Origin: Kalymmatonema hyalinum WJT4-NPBG1
GTDB taxonomy: Bacteria > Cyanobacteriota > Cyanobacteriia > Cyanobacteriales > Nostocaceae
Direction: 5' to 3'
Length of the DNA: 64,000 nt
Assembly (NCBI GenBank): GCA_019359075.1
Contig: JAHHIB010000023.1
Coordinates: 1-64,000 of the forward strand
Shown here: piece by piece, positions 27,111 through 34,733 of the stretch
How positions within the stretch are numbered: position 1 is the first letter of the stretch
Layout of the letters: each line of letters opens with the position of its first letter
Translations under genes and position numbers: made by a program
Notes under the pieces: generated by a model
Told to the model about the DNA's origin: nothing
The model's database searches: none
The model's input: only the letters and a program-made list of their open reading frames with translations

Positions 27111-27653
27111 CTATTTACCCAGTGCTGGATTCTTTTGCAATTCTGGTCTTGCAGATGCTTCTTCTGCCTTGTCTTTCAAAAACCCTGAAGCATCCTGAAA
27201 TGCTTTCCCAACAGTTTCAAGCCTGTCTTGAATTCGCTCGCCAACATCTCCCTCACGCTGAATCAAGCCACCTGGTTCAGGCTTCTCTATGTTTTTCTCA
27301 GTTTTGATGGGCAATTGTGATTCTACGTATGCTCTGCCTTCTGGTGTTTCAGCGCCAGGGTAAAGTTTCCCTTCTTTATTAACAGCAGTGGCAATAAGTA
27401 ATTGTGGGTCTAGTTGTAAGCTAGTTTGGTCGAGTCCAGACTTGGACATTTTCTCGTTTGTATACTTGTCCCCACCACCTTTATAGGGATTATTTGCACC
27501 ACCAGCTTGTACAGCAGGATTATTTGGATTTGCACCTTGAGCATTTGTCGCGCCATTACAAGCCGTGCTTACTATCAACAATAGCCCAGCGAAAAATACA
27601 GTCAGAAATTGACGTAGACGCAGTTTTTTTATAAAAGAAGTTAAACTGTTCAC
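27111..27653 (-). CDS. Lipoprotein, paralogue of its neighbour
   Basis: 180 residues. The signal peptide RLRQFLTVFFAGLLLIVSTAC is closely similar to that of the next gene and ends with a lipobox Cys. Then come an Asn/Gly/Ala-rich linker (NAQGANPNNPAVQAGGANN), a central segment (DPQLLIATAVNKEGKLYPGAETPEGRAYVESQ) and a short amphipathic C-terminal helix region (about 140-170). It lacks the long LEA-like repeats of its partner. The two are 106 bases apart on the same strand and probably arose by duplication. TCC-rich/AGGAGG sequence stands about 5 bases upstream of the start on the minus strand. Confidence 0.8.
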   Translation of the reverse strand: MNSLTSFIKKLRLRQFLTVFFAGLLLIVSTACNGATNAQGANPNNPAVQAGGANNPYKGGGDKYTNEKMSKSGLDQTSLQLDPQLLIATAVNKEGKLYPGAETPEGRAYVESQLPIKTEKNIEKPEPGGLIQREGDVGERIQDRLETVGKAFQDASGFLKDKAEEASARPELQKNPALGK

Positions 27654-28336
27654 CGATTCCTCCTAATCAACAACAAACAAGAAAAATATTTTCAACAAGC
27701 AAAATTCTCGCTTAACAGCTTTGTATGGTTCTGTTTAGCAGCTAAGGCATCATTATACTTTTGCTTGCTTCAATTTTCTAATATTTGACCAACAATTTCT
27801 AAGACTACAAAGCCAAGAGCAAACAATGCCTCTAGCAAAGGTCACATTTTTGTTAGCACTTTTTGACTGTTACTATCTAACTTTAGAGAGATATAAGTTA
27901 CTATAATTAACTTTTAATTTACTTATGTCGATTCTGGTTACTTTAAGTGGTATATGAATATTTAGTTATTAATTTATCCTACCGATATTAACTTGTTAAA
28001 GAATAATAATTGTACCATTTTAATACTTTTGACTATATTTATTTAAGCTAATTTTTAGAAGATAAAATAAATGCCAAATTATACACTCATATACTACCTT
28101 GTATATTTACAAGAATTAACAAATAGAGAGAAAAAGTTATTAGTAAATATAACTTTTTAATTCATGCAAATATTTAAGTGATTATACTTGATGATGGTTT
28201 TCAGTCAAAATAGCTACATAAATTGAAGTCTTGCCTTAGCAATTTTTGCTGAAGATATTGGGATATAAGGCTGATGTACTCTATGATTTGATGTATTTAG
28301 TCATTCAGCAAATTTATAAATGAAATCACTAAAAGT
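27654..28336. other. Long AT-rich intergenic region
   Basis: 683 bases between divergent genes, unusually AT-rich from about 27880 to 28200. It probably contains long 5' untranslated regions or regulatory DNA for the lipoprotein pair and the membrane protein. I see no gene, strong palindrome or RNA motif. Confidence 0.45.
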
Positions 28337-29254
28337 ATGAAGCAAATGTTACGCTGGGTAATTTTAGGTGGGACGTTGTTTTTTTTGGCAAAAGCCCTTA
28401 AGGATAACTGGCAAGAAGTGACTACCATCCATATTGATGCAATAGGATGGGCAATTCTTTTGATCGCCACAGGTATCACTTTACTAGCACACACTTGGGC
28501 AGGTTGGGTATGGACTTGGGTTCTCAAAGAATTAAATCAACCTGTTAACTCTTGCGAGTTTATTCAAGTTTACTTAAAAACAAATATTGCCAAGTATATA
28601 CCAGGTAATATCTGGCATTACTACGGAAGAATTGTGGCTGCAAAAAATGCAAATGTTTCTACTGGCGCAGCGACTCTCAGTGTATTGCTAGAACCTCTAC
28701 TGATGGCAGCTGCTGCTTTAATTATTGTCCTCGTCGGCAGCCAATTTATGGCTGAGAAAACCACCATCATCCTGCTCATAGTACAACTACTGGGTTTACT
28801 GGGGGTGTTATGCGTTCTCCATCCCAGGTTTTTGAATAGAGCAATTCGCCAATTACAGCGGATAAAAGCAAAAAAGTCTACGGACGATACCCCGCGAGCA
28901 GTTCCCTTAAATCTTGAACAATATCCTCTGCGCCCTTTACTAGGAGAATTAGGCTTTTTGGGACTGCGCTCTACAGGATTTATCTTAACTTTGTTTGCCT
29001 TGAGTCCTTTGAACTTAAGTCAAATTCCTTTATTACTTGGTGCTTTTAGTTTCGCGTGGTTGCTGGGGTTAGTGGTTCCAGGCGCACCTGGTGGCTTGGG
29101 TGTGTTTGAAGCCACTGCGATCGCACTCTTACAGCAGCACTTTCCTACTGCGGTGCTGATCAGCGCAACTGTTGTGTATCGTCTGGTGAGCATTCTCGCT
29201 GAAACTGCTGGTGCTGGCTTAGCTTGGCTCGACGAACACCGCTTTCAGTCATGA
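28337..29254 (+). CDS. Flippase-like / lysylphosphatidylglycerol-synthase transmembrane-domain protein
   Basis: 305 residues with about eight transmembrane helices and no soluble domain. The segments FIQVYLKTNIAKYIPGNIWHYYGR and the C-terminal WLLGLVVPGAPGGLGVFEATAIALL are the hallmark motifs of the LPG synthase transmembrane family (UPF0104/YbhN, related to MprF flippase domains). It may move or flip a lipid across the inner membrane; substrate unknown. It is transcribed divergently from the lipoproteins. ATG 28337 follows an AT-rich leader without a strong Shine-Dalgarno sequence. Confidence 0.85.
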   Translation: MKQMLRWVILGGTLFFLAKALKDNWQEVTTIHIDAIGWAILLIATGITLLAHTWAGWVWTWVLKELNQPVNSCEFIQVYLKTNIAKYIPGNIWHYYGRIVAAKNANVSTGAATLSVLLEPLLMAAAALIIVLVGSQFMAEKTTIILLIVQLLGLLGVLCVLHPRFLNRAIRQLQRIKAKKSTDDTPRAVPLNLEQYPLRPLLGELGFLGLRSTGFILTLFALSPLNLSQIPLLLGAFSFAWLLGLVVPGAPGGLGVFEATAIALLQQHFPTAVLISATVVYRLVSILAETAGAGLAWLDEHRFQS

Positions 29255-29329
29255 TATCAGGGGACTCAGCACAATTTTTCTCCTGAATTCATGACTGAAT
29301 TCTGAATTCTGAATTTTGAATTTTCCAAG

Positions 29330-29718
29330 TGGGGGTGGAGGGACTTGAACCCTCACGACCTTTTACGGTCAACGGATTTTCATTCTCCCGCAGCTTTCAC
29401 TACTGCCTTACAGGTTAATTCACCCAACCAGGCTTTGAGAATTGGACCCTCCCTTTACCCTCGACTTTACGTTAGGGTAGCTCCCGTCGGGCCTCTGCAC
29501 CTTCCTTAAAAAGACTCAAGAGTGAAGAGTCAAGAAAGAAAAAGCTTTTCTATCTTTTATCTTCTGTCTTCTATCTTTCTTTTTTCGGCTTGGCTCAGGA
29601 TTGCCATGTCTGTTACCAGATTTAGGTTTCCCTGAGTTTGAGAGCAGTCACTTGCTGGATTTCTCCATCAAGGCTCAGTTATCTAAGTCCGTAGCGTCTA
29701 CCATTCCGCCACACCCCC
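29330..29718 (-). tRNA. trnL-UAA: tRNA-Leu(UAA), split by a group I intron
   Basis: The 5' exon is 29685-29718 (34 bases, beginning GGGGGTGTGGCGGAATGG and ending GGACTT) and the 3' exon is 29330-29380 (51 bases, beginning AAAATCCG, with T-arm GGTTCAAGTCC). The acceptor stem GGGGGTG/CACCCCC pairs perfectly; the discriminator is A and CCA is not encoded. The exons join in the anticodon loop to give UAA. The spliced tRNA is 85 bases with a long variable arm, as expected for leucine. The D-loop is one base shorter than the form I remember from Anabaena. Confidence 0.96.
29381..29684 (-). ncRNA. Self-splicing group I intron in tRNA-Leu(UAA)
   Basis: 304 bases, inserted after the anticodon U, the classical position shared by cyanobacteria and plastids. 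It begins AGATAACTGAGCC and ends GGGAGAATG, with core-like segments ACTCAGGGAAACC (P/Q region) and CCCGACGGGAGCTACCC near a conserved GAGGGTAAAGGGAG. It contains no homing-endonuclease gene. The final base is G, as required for splicing. Confidence 0.93.
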
Positions 29719-30171
29719 TAACTTATTTAGGAGTCACTTGTTTTGTGGAGGTAGCTAATAACCTCCTCATCTATTCCAACATTAAATGTGCTTTTTGTCC
29801 AATTTTGCACTTTTTGCTGGAAAATTTGAGATTCTTGAGATGAAACTGCGCTTTTAGGTTTCACGGACATTTTGCTGAATTCGGGGAACGCCCCTACCCA
29901 ACTATCCTGCCTGACTTGCGTCTTACATTTTTTTGTAGCACCTTTACAGATGCTTACTCAAGCACTCATTTATTGTGCATCATATCACTGGTTGTTCATT
30001 ATAGCATCTTATTTAGAAAATAGAACAAAAAACACAAGCGATCTCAAGCAATTTTTTCTATATTTATTATTTAATCTTCCTAGGGGCAACAATGCTTTCA
30101 AGAGGCTAGGCATTCAGCCTATGATGGGAAACAGCACCGACAGGTCTTTTCTACTTAAGAACCAAGAAATT
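29719..30171. other. Non-coding region upstream of ndhL
   Basis: 453 bases carrying the promoters of tRNA-Leu (leftward) and ndhL (rightward). A small hairpin GGAGGT/ACCTCC lies at 29747-29766. The ndhL frame stays open 100 codons upstream, but that part has no homology I recognise and is unlikely to be translated. Confidence 0.5.
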
Positions 30172-30384
30172 ATGGTTGTAGCGCTAGTGTATCTGATTTC
30201 AGCTGGAGCTTATCTTCTGGTGGTACCAGCAGCCGTCCTGTTTTACTTAAACCAACGCTGGTATGTGGCTAGCTCTGTAGAACGTGCCTTTATGTACTTT
30301 TTGGTATTCTTCTTCTTTCCGGGTTTGTTGCTCCTATCGCCGTTTGTGAACTTGCGGCCCAGACGGCGACAAATTGAAGTCTAA
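30172..30384 (+). CDS. ndhL: NAD(P)H-quinone oxidoreductase subunit L
   Basis: 70 residues from ATG 30172. NdhL is a small thylakoid-membrane subunit of the NDH-1 complex of respiration and cyclic electron flow. It has two or three hydrophobic helices (about 3-25 and 35-57) and the family segments [21 protein letters not shown] and [19 protein letters not shown]. The frame continues upstream, but the protein family starts exactly at this Met. The DUF3007 gene follows 24 bases later, then the trpA remnant, reproducing a neighbourhood I recall from other cyanobacteria. Confidence 0.95.
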   Translation: MVVALVYLISAGAYLLVVPAAVLFYLNQRWYVASSVERAFMYFLVFFFFPGLLLLSPFVNLRPRRRQIEV

Positions 30385-30408
30385 CGAAATTGGTAGGTCA
30401 TAACTCTC

Positions 30409-30726
30409 ATGCGACGCATTGACGCTATCGGAATTGGCTTGGGAATTTTTGTTGCCGGCGGCTCGGCATATGTCTTACTCCGACTAGTAGGCGTAGATAA
30501 CTTGGAAGCTGGTACTTGGAGCCAAGTTTTATTATTTGTTGGGTTGATTGGCTGGTTGCTAAGCTATGCTTTGCGTGCGGTGGGAAAAAAAATGACCTAC
30601 CACAAACAACGGGAACAATATGAAGAAGCTTACTTCCAGAAGCGCTTGGAAGACCTCACTCCCGAGGAACTCGCGAAAATTCAAGCCGAAATAGAACAAG
30701 AAAAGCAAGTAGGGAATAAGGAGTAG
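30409..30726 (+). CDS. DUF3007 family membrane protein
   Basis: 105 residues. Two transmembrane helices (about 5-27 and 39-60) are followed by a charged helical tail ([35 protein letters not shown]). [18 protein letters not shown] and the tail match my memory of cyanobacterial DUF3007. It follows ndhL by 24 bases and is almost certainly in the same operon, which suggests a link to NDH-1 or the thylakoid membrane, though function is not established. Confidence 0.85.
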   Translation: MRRIDAIGIGLGIFVAGGSAYVLLRLVGVDNLEAGTWSQVLLFVGLIGWLLSYALRAVGKKMTYHKQREQYEEAYFQKRLEDLTPEELAKIQAEIEQEKQVGNKE

Positions 30727-30731
30727 GGTTA

Positions 30732-31075
30732 GTCAACAGCAGCGCCCACGCCTTGCAACTTTTAACAACGTTGGAGAAGGTGCTGGAAATGCTGCAAGCG
30801 ACAACTCCCTGCTTGCAATTGGCTTTGCCACTGCGCTTTGCGCGATCGCCGTTTCTTTGGGCGGCTCCTCCGGAGCATCGCAAGAAGACGGGCACGAGAG
30901 TGCGATCGCTTTCTCAAAGCGTGAGTACCAGATTTTCAAAAAGCAGATTCGTGGTCTTACTGATAAGCCGATTAGTGTAGGCTTTGGTATTTCCCAACCA
31001 GAACAAAGTCGTCAGGTAGGACGTTGGGGAGCAGATGCCGTTATAGTAGGCAGTGCTTTTGTCAAACGTTTAGCA
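30732..31075 (+). pseudogene. trpA: Decayed tryptophan synthase alpha subunit gene (trpA remnant)
   Basis: Two trpA fragments remain in different frames. Fragment 1 (30732-30818) reads [13 protein letters not shown], matching the middle of TrpA just after the active-site loop. Fragment 2 (about 30914-31075) reads [16 protein letters not shown] and then [17 protein letters not shown], the phosphate-binding C-terminal part of the barrel. Between them about 95 bases of HIP1-containing palindromic sequence replace some 120 codons, and the N-terminal ~70 codons are missing. The position after ndhL-DUF3007 is that of an ancestral trpA. Tryptophan synthesis must rely on another copy elsewhere, if any. 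Confidence 0.88.
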
Positions 31076-31428
31076 ATCATACACACCCCAACACGGACTC
31101 AATCCCATCTGTTGAATTTTGTCAAAATCTCAAGCAGCCATAACTACAACTTAATATAAGCTTAATTACTTAGGTTGCTCCATCAAGGGAGGTAGATTAA
31201 GAAACTGTAACACCGAAGTTTTCTTACTTTACTTGGTAGACAATTTAACCAATATCGTCTTGAATATATAAAGCAGATATCTAGGGGTAAAAAACTGCCT
31301 TATACCGCCACTAAAGGTTTAGGTATTATGTGAAAACAAGTAGGTCATAAATTTTATGATTTTTATGAGTGTGAGAGAGTGTCAGGCAGCAATAGCTGTA
31401 GTTTCGTCGCATTTTAGGGGAAAAGGCG
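31076..31428. other. Intergenic region after the trpA remnant
   Basis: 353 AT-rich bases with no further TrpA homology, no gene and no clear hairpin; it holds the leader of the gene at 31429. Confidence 0.4.
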
Positions 31429-32073
31429 ATGAGTGAGAGCATGGCATTTATCGGTGGAGTTGCCGTAGCTGGACTGGCGGCTTTGGTGTTACTCAAGGGG
31501 GCAGGAGGGAGTTCCCTACCACCTAACTATACAGTTACCTCACAATTACCAACGACTGTGGTAGCGCCTCCAGCAATGATGCCGCCAACTGCGACTTATC
31601 CTGGGCAACCATATCCTAATCCAGCGCCAGTCAACCCAAATACTGAAGAGCGCGTGCAAATGGAACGCGTCAGATTGGAAAATGAGGGACTTAAGAACGA
31701 AAACAATAATCTCAAAACTCAAGTCCAACAACTCCAGTCCCAACTTCAGCAAGTTTACAACTACCAAGTTCAATTAAATCAGCAGCAGAACCAAAGTGCA
31801 GCACAGTTGCAGCAGCAGTCTGAAAATCGCTGGTGGTCTTCTCCCGTTGTTTGGGCGGTGGGAGGCATAACTCTGACGATAGGCGGTGGCATTGTGGTCG
31901 CTGGTGTCTTGGCTTTGTTTTCACCAAAAGACCGTCCCACTCGTACCGTACAAGTTATTCATCCCTATAACGGTCCAACTCCACCATTGGCTCCCGTACG
32001 TCGCACTGAGTTTCTGCCTCCTCGTACCGAAGTCAGACGAGTTGAAGCACCAGAATACGACGATATGTATTAA
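31429..32073 (+). CDS. Membrane protein with central coiled coil
   Basis: 214 residues. An N-terminal hydrophobic helix (about 5-22) is followed by a Pro/Thr-rich linker (25-70), a coiled coil with Gln/Asn-rich heptads (about 74-130), a second transmembrane helix (about 142-168, VVWAVGGITLTIGGGIVVAGVLAL) and a Pro/Arg-rich C-terminal tail ending with acidic EYDDMY. With both ends anchored, the coiled coil would lie on one face of the membrane as a hairpin. The start is supported by AGGGGAAAAGG just before ATG 31429. I do not recognise the family; a structural envelope role is a guess. Confidence 0.75.
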   Translation: MSESMAFIGGVAVAGLAALVLLKGAGGSSLPPNYTVTSQLPTTVVAPPAMMPPTATYPGQPYPNPAPVNPNTEERVQMERVRLENEGLKNENNNLKTQVQQLQSQLQQVYNYQVQLNQQQNQSAAQLQQQSENRWWSSPVVWAVGGITLTIGGGIVVAGVLALFSPKDRPTRTVQVIHPYNGPTPPLAPVRRTEFLPPRTEVRRVEAPEYDDMY

Positions 32074-32763
32074 AACTGTCAACACTTAACAGCTAACACT
32101 GATGAACAAAGAGCTATTGATTATAGGCTATTGACAACCCTATAAATTTGTGCTTATCCTATAACGAGCGCAATGTGAATTGAAGCGCTGTTATTGTGGA
32201 ATTATCAAGGTGATATCTGCCACGATAATTTTTTGTGTTTTTAAAGCAAGTGTGGCTCTTGATTCCAGAAAAAGTAAAATTTCTTCTCTTGCGTGTCAAG
32301 GGTTATTACTTATCATAATTCTACGAAAAGGTCAATATAGTTGGACAAATTTTAGCACACAGTTGCTGTTTAACCAGTTTGTGCTTGAAATCGCAAGGGT
32401 ATAACAAATATATAAATCAGAATTTTCTATGTAAACAGCAAAGATTAACAAGTGATTTGTTTATAAGTTTTATGTTTTTCTGTAAAGACCCGGATACGGA
32501 AAAGACCGAATATAAATTTTTATATCCCTGATTGCTTCGGGCGATGCTTCTAGAGAAAGCCGCGCCTTGCGCAAACGCTCTTTGCGTCCCATGGCACCGC
32601 ATTGGCACGGAGTGCACCTGGAGGAGGCAATCGCTAAATCATATTATTGATGTGTTGCTTAAAAATGAAGATTCGATTAAAGAAACTGGTGCATCGTTTC
32701 CCGTTTACTGTATTATTCTTCTAAAACGTATTTATTCACTGAGAAATCTGATGATTCTCTTGT

Positions 32764-32810
32764 GCATGAATTAGGTTTCTGCTGGGCTTTACCAGTCACC
32801 TAATTCATGC
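32764..32810. repeat. 13-bp perfect inverted repeat
   Basis: GCATGAATTAGGT (32764-32776) and its complement (32798-32810) enclose 21 bases. Without a T-run it is not an obvious terminator. Confidence 0.6.
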
Positions 32811-33121
32811 TCCTTTGAGTTGCCCATTCTTCTAGAATTTAATATTTTGAAGATATTATTTGGGCAAATTGTTGACATCTGGGTAGCACAGCAGAAAATA
32901 GCACTCTTTGTGCAGGTTGTTTTTGTGTTTTTCACGCAATTCCTGCACAGCTAGTTCTATGATATCTGCGTGAATAGATCTCGCTGGGATCATCAATGGC
33001 GGTCATCTGCTAAACCTCATAAAGCCAGAAACTTGTGTGTTTGCACAGGGAAATGTTGCACAATAATGTTGCATAATTATGCTCTGGTAGTAAAAAATTA
33101 AAGGCTTTGCAAAGCATAATA

Positions 33122-33259
33122 ATGAAAAAAATGCAATGGTATCAACAGCAGGTTAATAGCCAGCCTCTTGTCTTACAAAAGCAAAAGATAAGGCGTAAAT
33201 CTCTTAAGAGATTAACAAGCTGGTTTCAGCAAAATGTGAGCAAATACGGAAGAATATAG
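33122..33259 (+). CDS. Possible small basic protein, 45 aa
   Basis: An ATG-started frame of 45 codons with a strongly basic, Gln-rich product (LQKQKIRRKSLKRLTSWFQQ). It is the only protein-like frame in the 1.7-kb gap. No Shine-Dalgarno sequence is visible and the family is unknown; it may be chance. Confidence 0.25.
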   Translation: MKKMQWYQQQVNSQPLVLQKQKIRRKSLKRLTSWFQQNVSKYGRI

Positions 33260-33732
33260 TCATCTACGTACGGTTTGCTTAATCATTTTGATGGACTTGT
33301 TGCGTGACACTGTAATACCTGCATAAACCAGATTTCATAGGTTCATCTGTGGTGTTGTTTTCAAACAAGCCCAATATCTGTAATGAAATCCTGATTTCGA
33401 GGTATGTGTATATCTTTTAAAACGAAAACTGCAATTGCTGTGATAGCAAAAGTTGGTTTGGTGATCATTGACAGACATTTTTTTGAATTATGCTCCCTCC
33501 ATAAAAAATCTATTTAAAGATTTTGTGAAAAGAATCGTGAAGAAACAGCAATTATACGGAAGTACAGATAACCTTAGTGGCTTTTACTGATACGATGCAT
33601 TGGGAGCAAAGAAATTTGAAAGTTACAGGAAAAACAACAGACTTGTCGCTTAAGAACCTTTTCTTCGCTTTAGACCTCAATAAATCAGGGGCTTTGGAAT
33701 ACAAATTCTTATTTGGCGACAACTCTAATGTT

Positions 33733-33774
33733 GTTTGGTTAAAAACCTAAACGTGTTTGGTTGAAAACCCAAAC
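33733..33774 (+). promoter_or_regulatory. Tandem small hairpins upstream of the surface operon
   Basis: Two 20-base units in tandem (33733-33752 and 33755-33774; GTTTGGTTAAAAACCTAAAC and GTTTGGTTGAAAACCCAAAC), each able to form a 6-bp stem with a small A-rich loop. A base change that turns a G-C pair in one into G-U in the other keeps the fold. They end 26 bases before ATG 33801, so they would lie in the 5' untranslated region. Confidence 0.5.
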
Positions 33775-33800
33775 GTTAGACAAACTTCTGCTGTTGCTTG

Positions 33801-34733
33801 ATGCCTTCAATGACATCTATATTCTCATGGCTGAGGCATAGGAGCCTCTTTTTAGCCTTTACCTTTTTAGGTGCTTTTACCTATAAAATTATCCCTTCTG
33901 TTGCTCAAACAGGGGTAATCCCGAACACTGCAAATGGTGGTGCAGACAATCTCCCACAAAGAGTAAATTCTAATCCCGTCACTTTTAGAGCGGGTCAAGC
34001 TGCGTTGGAGATTATTAAAACAGGTGATAGAGCTGCAGCCGAACCAGGCGACACAGTCGTTTATCGCCTGGCAATTAGAAATACAGGTCGTTCGCCGACA
34101 ACGAATTTGACGATTACAGACAGGCTTCCTCTAGGTTTACGATTTGTCTCCAAGTCGCTTAAAGGTTCTATAGGAGATAGACCTGTGTCTTTGAGCGTGA
34201 ACACTGCTTCAAATCGGACGGTGACAATCACCTCACAAGAAGGACTCCAACCAAACCAGACTTTGAATGTTGTCTACGCCGCCGAGGTCACACCAGATGC
34301 GGTTCGAGGAACTGGAAGAAACTTGGCACAAGCCAGTTCTGGGAACTTGACAAGTAATCAAGCTAGTTATCTGTTGCGGATTCGACCAGGTATTTTGTCT
34401 GATTGTGGCACCTTGATTGGTCGGGTGTTTGTCGATAAAAACTTTGACGGAGAACAGCAACCGAACGAACCGGGAATACCAAATGCCGTTATTTACATGG
34501 ATGATGGTAATCGCATCGTTACCGATGCAAAGGGTCTGTTCTCCTTGCCAAACGTCATCTCTGGTTATCGGTCAGCAACGCTGGACTTGAGTAGCTTACC
34601 AGGTTACGCACTGGCACCTAACTTGTACTTCATAGAAAAGAATAGCCAGTCACGCCTGGTGAAATTAGCACCCAGCAGTATGGTTAGGGTGAATTTTGGG
34701 GTTACACCGGCGTTTTCAGAGGGTAAGCGATGA
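33801..34733 (+). CDS. Secreted DUF11 / SdrD-B-like protein
   Basis: About 310 residues from ATG 33801 (ATG 33810 is equally possible). A Sec signal peptide (basic RHR, then SLFLAFTFLGAFTYKIIPSVAQ) is followed by a DUF11 repeat domain (about 70-190; ALEIIKTGDRAAAEPGDTVVYRLAIRNTG and LTITDRLPLGLRF) and an SdrD-B-like domain (about 205-300; GRVFVDKNFDGEQQPNEPGIPNAVIYMDDG), whose Asp/Asn loop may bind calcium. The stop codon overlaps the next start (ATGA, 34730-34733), implying translational coupling with the large outer-membrane protein. It is the first gene of the surface cluster. Partner binding or scaffold role is inferred. Confidence 0.8.
   Translation: MPSMTSIFSWLRHRSLFLAFTFLGAFTYKIIPSVAQTGVIPNTANGGADNLPQRVNSNPVTFRAGQAALEIIKTGDRAAAEPGDTVVYRLAIRNTGRSPTTNLTITDRLPLGLRFVSKSLKGSIGDRPVSLSVNTASNRTVTITSQEGLQPNQTLNVVYAAEVTPDAVRGTGRNLAQASSGNLTSNQASYLLRIRPGILSDCGTLIGRVFVDKNFDGEQQPNEPGIPNAVIYMDDGNRIVTDAKGLFSLPNVISGYRSATLDLSSLPGYALAPNLYFIEKNSQSRLVKLAPSSMVRVNFGVTPAFSEGKR

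Larger units (their letters stand above)
32074..33797. other. 1.7-kb AT-rich non-coding region before the surface-protein operon
   Basis: This is the longest gene-poor stretch of the window. It includes a GC-rich repeat-like block at about 32530-32636 (bounded by GATTGC and GCAATC), a 13-bp inverted repeat at 32764-32810, a possible 45-codon basic ORF at 33122-33259 and the tandem hairpins at 33733-33774. No tRNA or known RNA was recognised. Confidence 0.5.

Noticed and set aside
29601-29843. 80-codon open frame on the plus strand
   Set aside because: It overlaps the tRNA-Leu 5' exon and intron, which fully explain the sequence.
29872-30171. N-terminal 100-residue extension of NdhL
   Set aside because: NdhL is ~70 residues and the family starts at ATG 30172; the upstream part has no recognisable conservation.
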